Notes under the pieces: model-generated
Seen by the model: only the letters and a program-made list of their open reading frames with translations
Databases searched by the model: none
Told to the model about the DNA's origin: nothing
Shown here: positions 27,520 through 36,685 of the stretch, in pieces
Layout of the letters: the number at the start of each line of letters is the position of its first letter
Position numbering within the stretch: the stretch's first letter is position 1
Origin: DATFVA01 sp963832715
GTDB lineage: Bacteria; Bacteroidota; Ignavibacteria; Ignavibacteriales; Ignavibacteriaceae
DNA: 64,000 bases
Assembly: GCA_963832715.1 (NCBI GenBank)
Contig: CAWHVB010000007.1
Location: 286,580-350,579 of the forward strand
Direction: 5' to 3'
Position numbers and translations under genes: made by a program

Positions 27520-28845
27520 TTAAAATGATACTGCGACGTTAAAGATAAATTCTGTATTCCGATATTCATCCAGTCCAATCTCAAAACGTACCACATTATA
27601 AGGAAGGATCAAGAAAGTGATTCCGCCCCCATAACCGCTTCTGAAATCATTTATTGATAATGATTCACCCTTAAATTTTGCGGCGCCTGCATCGCCGAAG
27701 ACTTCGGCATAAAAAGCAATCCTGTAGGAAAGTAACGACCTGGGCAGAAGTGGAATAAAATCCAGACTTACATGGATATCTTTTAAGAGCGGGTAATAGA
27801 GTTCCATCGATCCAATATAATAATTATTTCCTTCCAGTTCTTCCGTGTAATGTCCCCTGATTCGTTCATCAAAGCCTATAAAGGAGAGATCATAGAAAGG
27901 CACAAGTCTTCCACCGGTCACCCTGGTAGTGAATCTCCATTTGGCATTCAGGTCGCCAATAAGGCGGTAATATTCGCGAAGATCAAATCGAATGATATCG
28001 TAGTTAATACCGCCGATGCCAAAACCTTTCAATTCCACAGAAGCGCTTCCGAAAAGTCCTTTTGTCGGAAACTGAGCCAGATCTCTCGTATCATATGAAT
28101 AAGCAAGTGAAACAAAAGGAGCACGATCAATCCTTGAATCGGAAGCAGATATTCCTTTTATAAAGAAGGGTGTTTCCACATATGAATAGCCGAGATCAAG
28201 GGCCAGTCTTTGATATAATCCGAATCTTTTCCCCAACTGCATTGAACCGGTAATATTTTTCTGATCGAAATCCTTTCCGTATAAGACCTTCGCAGTTTCA
28301 CTTTTATTGGCTGTGGATCCGTAAGTCAAAGCGACATCAAAGAAGAGATCCTCTTCCCGCAAAAGATACGGGTTGTAATACATTAATCTTAAAAAAGGAT
28401 TATAACCAAATGCTCCACCCAGTGAAATAGTCTCATTTCTTCCCCGAAAATTTTTTACAACAAGTACGGCCCCATATGAAACTTTTTTCCAATCATTTTC
28501 CCTTATCTCGAAAAAAGGCACCGGGTAAATATACCAGCCCTCTTCAACTGAAATGACAGCATAATTTTTTTTATTAACAGTTTCAGGATAAACTTCCACA
28601 AAGTTAAATATTCCGAGACTATAAATTCTGTCGCGGTTATACTTTGCAAGATCAGGGGTAAGAGTATCGCCGACTGAAAAAGTAACTTCCCTCAGGATTA
28701 TAAAATCTTTTGTTGTTTCATTCCCCACAATTTTAATTGAATCTACGACTACGGAGTAATCATCCGAAAGTTTGACCGTGTCCTGAATCTGAGCGTAGAT
28801 TAAGCACGTTTTCAACAAAATTATAATAAGAAAATATTTTTTCAT
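27520..28845 (-). CDS. BamA/TamA-family outer-membrane protein with one POTRA domain
   Basis: The 441-residue protein has a signal peptide (MKKYFLIIILLKTCLIYAQ) and one POTRA domain at about 30-110 (VDSIKIVGNETTKDFIILRE, then RDRIYSLGIFNFVEV). A C-terminal Omp85-type barrel follows, with VSLAYSYDTRDLAQFPTKG and FIGFDERIRGH (the conserved lid-loop RGF/RGH region), ending in FIFNVAVSF. It is much shorter than BamA, so it is a small TamA-like or accessory Omp85 protein. The client is unknown. It precedes rsmE in the same operon. Confidence 0.87.
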   Translation of the reverse strand: MKKYFLIIILLKTCLIYAQIQDTVKLSDDYSVVVDSIKIVGNETTKDFIILREVTFSVGDTLTPDLAKYNRDRIYSLGIFNFVEVYPETVNKKNYAVISVEEGWYIYPVPFFEIRENDWKKVSYGAVLVVKNFRGRNETISLGGAFGYNPFLRLMYYNPYLLREEDLFFDVALTYGSTANKSETAKVLYGKDFDQKNITGSMQLGKRFGLYQRLALDLGYSYVETPFFIKGISASDSRIDRAPFVSLAYSYDTRDLAQFPTKGLFGSASVELKGFGIGGINYDIIRFDLREYYRLIGDLNAKWRFTTRVTGGRLVPFYDLSFIGFDERIRGHYTEELEGNNYYIGSMELYYPLLKDIHVSLDFIPLLPRSLLSYRIAFYAEVFGDAGAAKFKGESLSINDFRSGYGGGITFLILPYNVVRFEIGLDEYRNTEFIFNVAVSF

Positions 28846-28865
28846 TAAGGAAAATTTAACCGGGT

Positions 28866-28908
28866 AATAAAAAAAACGGTTCGCAGAAACATTGTTCCGG
28901 CGAACCGT
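28866..28908 (-). terminator. Rho-independent terminator of gcvP
   Basis: ACGGTTCGC (28876-28884) and GCGAACCGT (28900-28908) form a 9-bp stem with a 15-base loop. On the minus strand it lies 19 bases past the gcvP stop and is followed by a run of T (positions 28875 to 28868), so it separates gcvP from the downstream barrel gene. Confidence 0.88.
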
Positions 28909-28927
28909 AATATAAAATTAAATAAGA

Positions 28928-31822
28928 TCAGGAAACTGCTTCCTCCATATAATCTGAGATCGGGTTGCAGCTGCATACGAGGTTACGATCGCCATAGGCG
29001 CTATTAACACGTCCCACACTCGGCCAGAACTTACCCTTCCTGGTCCATTCAACAGGGAACCCTGCTTTTTCGCGTGAATATTGATGATTCCATTCATCTG
29101 AAAGTAAAACATTTAGAGTATGAGGAGAGTTTTTCAATACATTATCATTCTGATCCGATTTTCCCTCTTCAATCTCGCGGATTTCTTCGCGGATTGAAAT
29201 CATTACATCGCAGAACTTATCGAGCTCTGCCTTAGATTCACTTTCTGTCGGTTCAACCATCAAAGTTCCGGCAACAGGGAATGATACTGTTGGAGCATGA
29301 TATCCATAATCCATCATACGCTTTGCAATATCTTCAACTTCCACCTTTGCAGTATTTTTGAAATTTCTCATATCAAATATTAATTCGTGAGCTACTCTTC
29401 CCTTAGTTCCGGCATAGAGAACTTTAAAATATGGTTCAAGCTTAGCTTTAATATAGTTTGCATTTAAGATAGCAACTTCTGAAGCTTTAGCTAATCCTTC
29501 AGTACCCATCATTTTGATATAAGCATAAGAGATCACGAGAATATCGGCGCTTCCCCAGGGGGCAGAAGACACAGCGTGGATACCTTTCTCATGACCGAGG
29601 TTAACAACAGGGTGCTGAGGAAGGAAAGGTATTAAATGGGAAGCTACGGCAATCGGACCCATACCCGGTCCCCCGCCGCCATGCGGGATACAAAAAGTCT
29701 TATGCAGATTAAGGTGGCATACATCCGCGCCAATATTAGCCGGACTAGTTAACCCGACCTGTGCATTCATGTTTGCGCCGTCCATATATACCTGGCCCCC
29801 GCATTCGTGGATGATCTCACATATTTCACGAATTTTCTCTTCGAATACTCCATGAGTAGAAGGATAAGTTACCATCAGAGCTGAAAGATTCTGTTTATTA
29901 GCTTCAGCTTTTTTACGGAGATCTTCGATATCAACATTTCCATTTACATCACAATTTGCAACCACTACTTTCATTCCCGCCATTACAGCACTAGCAGGAT
30001 TTGTACCGTGTGCTGAGGAAGGAATAATCACAACATTGCGGTTACCTTCTCCCCTGTTTTTATGATACTGACGAATAACCATTAAACCGGTATATTCACC
30101 CTGGGCGCCGCTATTTGGCTGAAGAGAAACTGCAGCAAATCCTGTAACCTGCGCCAGCTGATGTTCAAGTTCCCTGAATAACTGTTTATAACCCTGAGTC
30201 TGCTGTGCAGGGGCAAAAGGATGGATTTTACAGAACTCAGGCCAGGTTATAGGCAGCATCTCGGTAGTTGCATTTAACTTCATTGTACAGGAACCGAGAG
30301 GGATCATTGAGTGTGTTAAGGAGAGATCCTTATTTTCAAGGCTCTTCATATACCTGAGCATTTCTGTTTCAGAATGATAGGTATTAAAAACAGGATGGGT
30401 CAGGTAATCGCTGGTTCTTCTAAACTTATCTGAAAATTCAGTATTAATATCAGTTTCTTTTATAGATGACACTTCAATCTCTTTACCCGCAGCCTTTGCA
30501 AATACATCAATGATTTCAATTATATCATCGAGATCAGCCGGCTCACCTATTGAAATACCGATCGAATCATCAGATATATATCGGAAATTTATTTTTAACT
30601 TCTCAGCTTCTTCCTTTATAGAAGAGATTTTTTTCTTTTCAGCCAACGGGAAAACGATCTTAAGTGTATCAAAGTAATTCTTATTTACCTGATTATATCC
30701 CAATTCCTGCAGTGATTTATCCAGAAGAGCAGTCAAGCGGTGAATTCTTCCGGCGATTGATCTGATTCCTTCCGGGCCATGATATACTGCATACATTGCG
30801 GCCATTACGGCCAGTAAAACCTGTGCAGTACAAATATTACTCGTTGCCTTCTCTCTTCTAATATGCTGTTCCCTCGTCTGCAATGCCATTCTGAAAGCTA
30901 GATTACCCTGAGCATCAATAGTTGCACCGATTATCCTGCCGGGAATATTTCTTTTATAGTCATCCTTTGTTGCGAAATATGCTGCGTGCGGGCCTCCGTA
31001 TCCCATCGGGACGCCGAATCTCTGAGTACTTCCCACCACAGCATCAGCTCCAAATTCCCCGGGTGCTTTCAATAGGGCCAGACTTAATAAATCAGCAGCA
31101 ACCACACAATGAATATTTTTCTGCCTGGCTTCACCAAACAGATCCTGATAATCGTAGATTTCACCCGTCTCCGAAGGGTACTGAACCAAAAGCCCAAAAA
31201 GATCATCAGTAAGCTTAAGTTCTTTATGGTTTCCGATCTTGAGCTTTATGTCCTGAGATTCAGCCCTGGTTTTCAAGACACTTATGGTTTGCGGAAAACA
31301 CTCTTCCGACACGAAAAATGTATCAGCAGTTTTATTATTACGAATTGAATGAAACATACTCATCGCCTCAGCAGCGGCAGTTCCCTCATCAAGCAGAGAT
31401 GCATTTGCGATAGGCAAAGCAGTAAGATCAGTAACAGCTGTCTGAAAATTCATCAGAGCTTCCAGGCGTCCCTGAGCTATCTCAGCCTGGTAAGGTGTAT
31501 ACTGGGTATACCATCCGGGATTTTCAAGAATATTCCTCTGAATAACGGCGGGTGTGATTGTGTGGTTATATCCCATACCTATATAGGGCTTAAAAACCTG
31601 GTTCTGTTTTGCTATTTCTCTCAGATCCTCGAGAAATTTATATTCGGAAACCGGTTCGCCTATATCAGGCCTTTTTTTTAATCTTATCTGTGAAGGAATC
31701 GTTTGTTCGATCAGTTCATCAATAGACGAGACTCCAACAACTTCGAGCATTTCTTTTATTTCATTATCATTGGGTCCAATATGCCTGTTAACAAATTTAT
31801 CCGGATGATCTGGTTTATTCAT
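28928..31822 (-). CDS. gcvP: Glycine dehydrogenase (decarboxylating), single-chain P-protein
   Basis: This is the P-protein of the glycine cleavage system: PLP-dependent decarboxylation of glycine with transfer of the aminomethyl group to lipoyl H-protein. ATG at 31822 is chosen (MNKPDHPDKFVNRHIGPND), giving 964 residues, typical of the fused P1-P2 form; the ATG at 31852 adds ten unsupported residues. The PLP lysine is in LNLHKTFCIPHGGGGPGMG (Lys about 708). Other family segments are GSTQRFGVPMGYGGPHAAY, SNICTAQ and LGSCTMKLNATTEM. Neither gcvT nor gcvH is adjacent. The gene is a single-gene unit with its own terminator. Confidence 0.97.
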   Translation of the reverse strand: MNKPDHPDKFVNRHIGPNDNEIKEMLEVVGVSSIDELIEQTIPSQIRLKKRPDIGEPVSEYKFLEDLREIAKQNQVFKPYIGMGYNHTITPAVIQRNILENPGWYTQYTPYQAEIAQGRLEALMNFQTAVTDLTALPIANASLLDEGTAAAEAMSMFHSIRNNKTADTFFVSEECFPQTISVLKTRAESQDIKLKIGNHKELKLTDDLFGLLVQYPSETGEIYDYQDLFGEARQKNIHCVVAADLLSLALLKAPGEFGADAVVGSTQRFGVPMGYGGPHAAYFATKDDYKRNIPGRIIGATIDAQGNLAFRMALQTREQHIRREKATSNICTAQVLLAVMAAMYAVYHGPEGIRSIAGRIHRLTALLDKSLQELGYNQVNKNYFDTLKIVFPLAEKKKISSIKEEAEKLKINFRYISDDSIGISIGEPADLDDIIEIIDVFAKAAGKEIEVSSIKETDINTEFSDKFRRTSDYLTHPVFNTYHSETEMLRYMKSLENKDLSLTHSMIPLGSCTMKLNATTEMLPITWPEFCKIHPFAPAQQTQGYKQLFRELEHQLAQVTGFAAVSLQPNSGAQGEYTGLMVIRQYHKNRGEGNRNVVIIPSSAHGTNPASAVMAGMKVVVANCDVNGNVDIEDLRKKAEANKQNLSALMVTYPSTHGVFEEKIREICEIIHECGGQVYMDGANMNAQVGLTSPANIGADVCHLNLHKTFCIPHGGGGPGMGPIAVASHLIPFLPQHPVVNLGHEKGIHAVSSAPWGSADILVISYAYIKMMGTEGLAKASEVAILNANYIKAKLEPYFKVLYAGTKGRVAHELIFDMRNFKNTAKVEVEDIAKRMMDYGYHAPTVSFPVAGTLMVEPTESESKAELDKFCDVMISIREEIREIEEGKSDQNDNVLKNSPHTLNVLLSDEWNHQYSREKAGFPVEWTRKGKFWPSVGRVNSAYGDRNLVCSCNPISDYMEEAVS

Positions 31823-31941
31823 AGTATTATACTCATTAAAATGAATTTGCAAAAATATTTAGACCTACTAAAATAAGGAATGTTTTATATCTTTAAAATG
31901 TTAAAAATGAGGAATAATAAGCAGTTAGTGCCTGGTGGGGT

Positions 31942-32730
31942 TCAGGAAATTCCGTTGTTTGGTTTATTTTTGTCATGGCCCGCATGGGCTGCGCTCTGCT
32001 CAGCCGACTTTTTATTCCGGCCTATCCCTTCGCCGTAAGCCTGACCATTTATTTCGACCTGGACAGTAAATACACGGTTATGCTGAGGCCCTTCCTCCCT
32101 GATAACCTTATAGAAGGGATTCTCAAATTTATTTGCCTGAGCATACTCCAGGAGCTGGCTTTTATAATTTTCATCAATCAGATGTTCACCTGCCTTAGCA
32201 CTTGGTTCAACCAGGTTTTTCTTGATAAAATTCCTTGCTCCATCCAGTCCATTATCAAGATAAATTGCTCCGATCAATGCTTCGAATGCATCTGCCAAGA
32301 CTGTACGGGAGCCATAAGTGAAAGAAGAAGAGAGGTTTTTGCTTACCAGCAGAAACCGTGAAAGGCCAATCCTTTCAGCACCTTCAGCAAGGGCAACACG
32401 ATTAACAAGCTTCGCCCTGACCTTTGTTAAGAAACCTTCATCCTCATCAGGATAAACTTCAAAGAGGTATTCTGCAACAGTAAGGTTGAGGACAGAATCA
32501 CCGAGGAATTCAAGTCTTTCATTAGAGACAGCAAAATTAGGATTCTGTTCGAGGAATGACCGGTGCATTAATGCCTGAATATAGTAGGATTTATCTTTGA
32601 TCGGGACCCCTGTTACCGATTCCAATTCGGAGAACTTACGATGTGTAAGTAATTTGGAAAAATACCGGGTTTGTTCTCTTGCCTGGCTCTGCTTTAGTTT
32701 CTCAACAAGCCAGGATATAAACTGACCCAA
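31942..32730 (-). CDS. rnc: Ribonuclease III
   Basis: This double-strand-specific endoribonuclease processes rRNA precursors. The 262-residue protein has the catalytic signature NERLEFLGDSVLNL near residue 70 and the second acidic site DAFEALIGAIYLD. A C-terminal dsRNA-binding domain follows (NYKSQLLEYAQANK, then GIGRNKKSAEQSAAHA). An N-terminal extension of about 30 residues precedes the core. It starts 2 bases after fabF, the last gene of the fatty-acid synthesis operon, an order seen in many bacteria. Confidence 0.96.
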   Translation of the reverse strand: MGQFISWLVEKLKQSQAREQTRYFSKLLTHRKFSELESVTGVPIKDKSYYIQALMHRSFLEQNPNFAVSNERLEFLGDSVLNLTVAEYLFEVYPDEDEGFLTKVRAKLVNRVALAEGAERIGLSRFLLVSKNLSSSFTYGSRTVLADAFEALIGAIYLDNGLDGARNFIKKNLVEPSAKAGEHLIDENYKSQLLEYAQANKFENPFYKVIREEGPQHNRVFTVQVEINGQAYGEGIGRNKKSAEQSAAHAGHDKNKPNNGIS

Positions 32731-32732
32731 AA

Positions 32733-33980
32733 CTAATCTCCGGTTTTCTTAAACAATATCGACGCATTATGACCGCCGAATCCAAACGTATTACTAATTG
32801 CAAATTTAATTTTTTTATCAGTCACTTTCTTTGCACTGTAATTCAGGTCGCATTCGGGATCCGGATTATCGAGATTTATAGTAGGCGGAATTTTATTATT
32901 TACCATAGAAAGGATGGTAGCTATTGCTTCCACGCCTCCGGCGGCACCAAGCAGATGACCCGTCATAGACTTAGTCGAATTAATCACAAGATCATAGGCA
33001 TGTTCGCCGAACGCCCCCTTTATTGCTCTAGTCTCAGTCACATCGTTATACTGAGTGCTTGTACCGTGAGCGTTTATATAATCTACTTGTTCAGGTGATA
33101 TTTCCGCATCCTGCATAGCTGCTTTCATGGAGCGTGCTGCTCCTTCCCCGGCTGGTGATGGAGCTGTAATATGGTAAGCATCCCCTGTTAGTCCTATACC
33201 TGATATTTCAGCATAAATCTTTGCTCCGCGGCTTTTGGCGTGCTCATATTCCTCCAGGATCAAAGTACCGGCGCCTTCTCCCATAACAAAACCATTCCGC
33301 TCAACATCGAATGGCCTGGATGCTTCTGCATACCTGTTATTCCAGGTAGACAAAGCGCGCATTGCATTAAAACCGCCGATAGACATTTCGGTTATTGCGG
33401 CTTCCGAACCTCCGCACATCATCAAGTCAGCGCTGCCTCTCTGGATTAAAATAAATGCATCCGCAATTGCATGAGAAGCGGTTGCACATGCAGAAGTAGT
33501 GGCATAATTCGGGCCTTTGAGGCCGAACCTGATGGAGATCTGACCCGCTGCCATATCCGAGATCATCATGGGAACGAAGAAGGGACTAATCTTATGAGGG
33601 TCCTTATTCTCGAAGTAAAGCCAGTGCTGTTTCTCCAGAGTAATCATCCCACCGATACCGCTTCCATATATAACACCGAATTTTTCCTTATCTACGCCAT
33701 CGTCACTTAAACCGGAATCTTTCATAGCCATGATAGCAGTGACCAGGGCATACTGATTAAAAGGATCCAGTCTCCTGGCTTCCTTCTTATCAAGGTAATC
33801 TTCGACTACAAAGTTTTTGACTTCAGCAGCAAACTTAGTATCAAATTTATCGGTATTAAACTTGGTAATAGGCTCCACACCGTTTCGGCCGCTTAAGAGG
33901 CCTTCCCAGAAATTATCCAGGCCTATTCCAATTGGAGTAACTGCACCCATCCCGGTTACAACTACTCGTCTTTTATTCAT
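32733..33980 (-). CDS. fabF: Beta-ketoacyl-ACP synthase II
   Basis: This enzyme elongates acyl-ACP chains by condensation with malonyl-ACP. The 415-residue thiolase-fold enzyme has the nucleophile in TTSACATASHAIADA (Cys about 165) and the two catalytic histidines in NAHGTSTQYND and KSMTGHLLGAAGG. FGFGGHNASILFKK closes the fold. GGAGAG lies upstream of the ATG at 33980. It is separated from acpP by about 110 bases that hold an inverted repeat. It is followed by rnc with a 2-base gap. Confidence 0.97.
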   Translation of the reverse strand: MNKRRVVVTGMGAVTPIGIGLDNFWEGLLSGRNGVEPITKFNTDKFDTKFAAEVKNFVVEDYLDKKEARRLDPFNQYALVTAIMAMKDSGLSDDGVDKEKFGVIYGSGIGGMITLEKQHWLYFENKDPHKISPFFVPMMISDMAAGQISIRFGLKGPNYATTSACATASHAIADAFILIQRGSADLMMCGGSEAAITEMSIGGFNAMRALSTWNNRYAEASRPFDVERNGFVMGEGAGTLILEEYEHAKSRGAKIYAEISGIGLTGDAYHITAPSPAGEGAARSMKAAMQDAEISPEQVDYINAHGTSTQYNDVTETRAIKGAFGEHAYDLVINSTKSMTGHLLGAAGGVEAIATILSMVNNKIPPTINLDNPDPECDLNYSAKKVTDKKIKFAISNTFGFGGHNASILFKKTGD

Positions 33981-34031
33981 AAAGTCTCTCCGGAGAATAA
34001 TAGATTGAGGTAATCTTTAAAAGATTGAAAG

Positions 34032-34070
34032 TTCATTTTCTGGAAGAGGGAGTGAAGTCGAGAAAATGAA
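34032..34070 (-). promoter_or_regulatory. Inverted repeat between acpP and fabF
   Basis: TTCATTTTCT (34032-34041) and AGAAAATGAA (34061-34070) form a perfect 10-bp stem. In the loop is GAGTGAAGTCGAG, similar to a motif at 39646. On the minus strand the stem lies about 19 bases after the acpP stop and is followed by CTTTCAATCTTTT. A partial terminator or mRNA-stabilising hairpin that raises acpP over fabF output is plausible. A second small palindrome (34012-34026) follows. Confidence 0.45.
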
Positions 34071-34089
34071 TTTCCCGACTTTTAATAGC

Positions 34090-34323
34090 TTAACCTAATT
34101 TCTCTTTCAGGTACCTGGTTGCATCTCCCACTGTGTTTATTTTCTCAGCGTCCTCATCAGGTATTGAAACCTGAAAAGCACTCTCAAAGCCCATCACCAA
34201 TTCAACAATATCTAAAGAATCCGCCCCAAGATCATTTGTAAAAGAAGCTTCAGGTGTTATCTGTGATTCTTCAACACCTAATTTATCCATAATGATTTCT
34301 TTGACTTTAGCTTCTACATCCAT
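34090..34323 (-). CDS. acpP: Acyl carrier protein
   Basis: This acidic 77-residue protein carries growing acyl chains on a phosphopantetheine arm attached to Ser36 of LGADSLDIVELVM. Helix II and the acidic face are conserved, and the length is typical. It sits between fabG and fabF. The downstream inverted repeat may let it be expressed above its neighbours. Confidence 0.97.
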   Translation of the reverse strand: MDVEAKVKEIIMDKLGVEESQITPEASFTNDLGADSLDIVELVMGFESAFQVSIPDEDAEKINTVGDATRYLKEKLG

Positions 34324-34392
34324 CTTTGTAACTCCTATAATTTATTTCAGTTAGTGTAATTTAATAAAGTTTTTAAAAATAAGATAATTATT

Positions 34393-35154
34393 TCACATTG
34401 TCATTCCGCCGTCAACAGCTATTACCTGACCGGTAATATAATCTGCTTCTGGACTACAAAGGAAACCAACAACTTTAGCGATATCCTCCGGAGTTCCCAT
34501 TCTGCCGAGGGGAACATTCTTTAGAAGAGCTTCCCGCTGTTTTTCATCCAGTTTTTGGGTCATACTGGTCTCAATAAAGCCGGGAGCCACCGCATTAACA
34601 GTGATATTACGTGATGCCAATTCCCTTGCCATTGCCTTGGTAAACCCGATAACACCTGCTTTAGAGGCCACATAATTTGCCTGGCCAGGATTTCCTATCA
34701 ACCCTACAACCGAGGCAATATTAACGATCCTTCCATATCTCTGCTGTATCATCGGCTTCAGTATAGCTTTAGTATAATTAAAGACACTCTTAAGATTGGC
34801 AGAAATAACGTCATCAAAATCTTTTTCCGTCATCCTCAACAAGAGATTATCTCTTGTTATACCGGCATTATTCACAAGTATATCAACTCCGCCAAGTTTT
34901 TCTATGGCTTCATTAACCGTATTCTGGGCATCTTCCAGTGAAGAAGCATCGGCCTTAAATCCATATATTTTAGTATCGAGGGCGCCGATTTCTCTCTCGA
35001 GTTCCTCCGCACATTCATCACAGCTATTATATATAAATGCCACATCAGAGAACAGTACACCGCAGCAGCTTTTTGCGGCAAGTTCCTTTACGATAGCCCT
35101 GCCTATTCCTCTTGTTCCGCCGGTAACTATTGCTCTTTTAGTCTTTCCGTTCAT
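34393..35154 (-). CDS. fabG: 3-oxoacyl-ACP reductase
   Basis: This NADPH-dependent short-chain dehydrogenase reduces 3-oxoacyl-ACP. The 253-residue protein has the cofactor loop VTGGTRGIGRAIV, NNAGITRDNLLLRM and the catalytic Ser/Tyr/Lys set (NIASVVGLIGNPGQANYVASKAGV). VAPGFIETSMT and the C-terminal GQVIAVDGGMTM complete the fold. A slightly longer segment than usual (SDVAFIYNSCDECAEELE) lies between the first helix and strand two. Its start overlaps the end of the DUF3109 gene by 17 bases. Confidence 0.96.
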   Translation of the reverse strand: MNGKTKRAIVTGGTRGIGRAIVKELAAKSCCGVLFSDVAFIYNSCDECAEELEREIGALDTKIYGFKADASSLEDAQNTVNEAIEKLGGVDILVNNAGITRDNLLLRMTEKDFDDVISANLKSVFNYTKAILKPMIQQRYGRIVNIASVVGLIGNPGQANYVASKAGVIGFTKAMARELASRNITVNAVAPGFIETSMTQKLDEKQREALLKNVPLGRMGTPEDIAKVVGFLCSPEADYITGQVIAVDGGMTM

Positions 35155-35740
35155 CTACTATTTCTCCTGCTTTAATCCCCTGAAGATATTCTGTTTTATA
35201 TTTTTCTAATTCCATAAATCCTTCTTCACCGAAGAGGTGTTTCAGCTCTTCTCTACACGAATCATAAATGGATGTTTCCGCAGCGGGAAGATGATTGCAT
35301 GTCTTCAATCTGTCTATGTGTTCATCGTCAATCGTCAATGTATTTTCATAAATTGTTAAAGGAAATAATATACAATAAAGGGGTTTGTATTTCCACTTAT
35401 ATTCACCTTCCATGTTAGCAAGCTTCTGCAAAGTACAGAGCCCATCTTTATCAAGAAAAGTGCATTTCCCGTTAATGACTTCAGTCCCGACAGCCACGCC
35501 TGATTCAAAGTCCTCATCATCTTCCGGTTCCTCAAACCACTTTTTAGTATCTGTCACCTGGGTTTCATCAAACAGGGGGATAAGTTTATCCTTTAATGAC
35601 ATTATGAGGGCATGCTCTTTAAGGTCGGTATAAACGCCGTAATAACAGCATTCACCCGAGCACCTGCAGCTGAAACTGAAGGTAAAGATCAAAGGATCAA
35701 TCTTTATCCCGTTAATTTCTCTGGTAAATTTTTGGCTCAT
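35138..35740 (-). CDS. DUF3109 / YkgJ-like cysteine-cluster protein
   Basis: The 200-residue protein has clustered cysteines typical of DUF3109: FSFSCRCSGECCYYGVY near residue 25, GKCTFLDKDGLCTLQ near 110, YCILFPLTI near 140 and a later CNHLP. These probably bind zinc or an iron-sulfur cluster. The molecular role is not known. Its ATG shares one base with the fabD stop (TGATG), and its end overlaps fabG. It is therefore translated within the fatty-acid operon, suggesting a link with lipid or ACP metabolism by context alone. Confidence 0.85.
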   Translation of the reverse strand: MSQKFTREINGIKIDPLIFTFSFSCRCSGECCYYGVYTDLKEHALIMSLKDKLIPLFDETQVTDTKKWFEEPEDDEDFESGVAVGTEVINGKCTFLDKDGLCTLQKLANMEGEYKWKYKPLYCILFPLTIYENTLTIDDEHIDRLKTCNHLPAAETSIYDSCREELKHLFGEEGFMELEKYKTEYLQGIKAGEIVDERKD

Positions 35741-36654
35741 CAGATATATTTCTCCACATCCGAATATTTATCAATATTGAAACATTTAACTTCAGGATTT
35801 ATTCTTTTAACCAGTCCCTGGAGAACCTTTCCAGGTCCTATTTCATAAAACTCTTCGATTCCGTCATTTATCATGTTATGAATAGTTTCTTCCCACCTAA
35901 CCGGAGAAGTTACCTGTTCAAATAATAATTTCTTAATTTCCTCCTTCACAGTTACCGGTCCCGCCGTAACATTAGCATAAACCGGTATTCGGCCGTCATA
36001 AATATTGGTATCATCCAGAGCCGTTTTTAATGCAGCTTTGGCTGAATCCATCAGAGGAGAGTGGAATGCTCCGCTTACCACGAGTTCTTTCACAAGCCTG
36101 GCACCTTTATCTTTGCATACCTGCATTGCTTTCTTAACACCATCAACAGAACCTGAAATAACAACCTGACCGGGAGAGTTAAAGTTTGCACACTGTACAA
36201 TCCCATCTGATGAAGCTTCCTTACAACACTGTTCGACAGCGCCTGAATCAAGTCCAATGACTGCGGCCATTGTTCCCGGGTTCTCCTCTCCTGCCTTCTG
36301 CATTGCTCTACCTCTTACCCTGACCAATTTAACTGCATCATAAAACTGAATAGCATTAGCAGCAACGAGGGCTGGATATTCTCCCAGCGAGTGACCGGCT
36401 GCGGCATCGGGATGAAGCGTACGGATGAGACTTGCAAGAATAACGCTATGAAGAAAAATTGCAGGCTGAGTAAATTCTGTCTGCTTTAGCTGTTCTTCAG
36501 GGCCGTTAAACATGATATATGAAAGATTTACACCCAAAGCATCATCTGCAGTTTTAATCATTTCCTTAGCTTCGACGGAATTCTCAAATAAATCCTGAGC
36601 CATCCCGACGTACTGCGAACCCTGACCAGGAAACAAGAAAGCTTTTTTACTCAT
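35740..36654 (-). CDS. fabD: Malonyl-CoA:ACP transacylase
   Basis: This enzyme loads malonate onto ACP. The 304-residue protein shows FLFPGQGSQYVGMAQ, TQPAIFLHS, the nucleophile motif AAGHSLGEYPAL (Ser89), GRAMQKA with the substrate-binding Arg, and VSGAFHSPLM with the catalytic His. The end (YEIGPGKVLQGLVKRI) is typical. It lies between fabH and the DUF3109 gene. Confidence 0.97.
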   Translation of the reverse strand: MSKKAFLFPGQGSQYVGMAQDLFENSVEAKEMIKTADDALGVNLSYIMFNGPEEQLKQTEFTQPAIFLHSVILASLIRTLHPDAAAGHSLGEYPALVAANAIQFYDAVKLVRVRGRAMQKAGEENPGTMAAVIGLDSGAVEQCCKEASSDGIVQCANFNSPGQVVISGSVDGVKKAMQVCKDKGARLVKELVVSGAFHSPLMDSAKAALKTALDDTNIYDGRIPVYANVTAGPVTVKEEIKKLLFEQVTSPVRWEETIHNMINDGIEEFYEIGPGKVLQGLVKRINPEVKCFNIDKYSDVEKYI

Positions 36655-36685
36655 TAATTATTCTTAAGAAATAATGACACATTTA

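Noticed and set aside
31975..32361. 128-codon plus-strand ORF over rnc
   Set aside because: It is antisense to the RNase III gene, whose catalytic and RNA-binding motifs leave no doubt about the coding strand.
34796..35209. 137-codon plus-strand ORF over fabG
   Set aside because: It is antisense to fabG and has no independent start signal.
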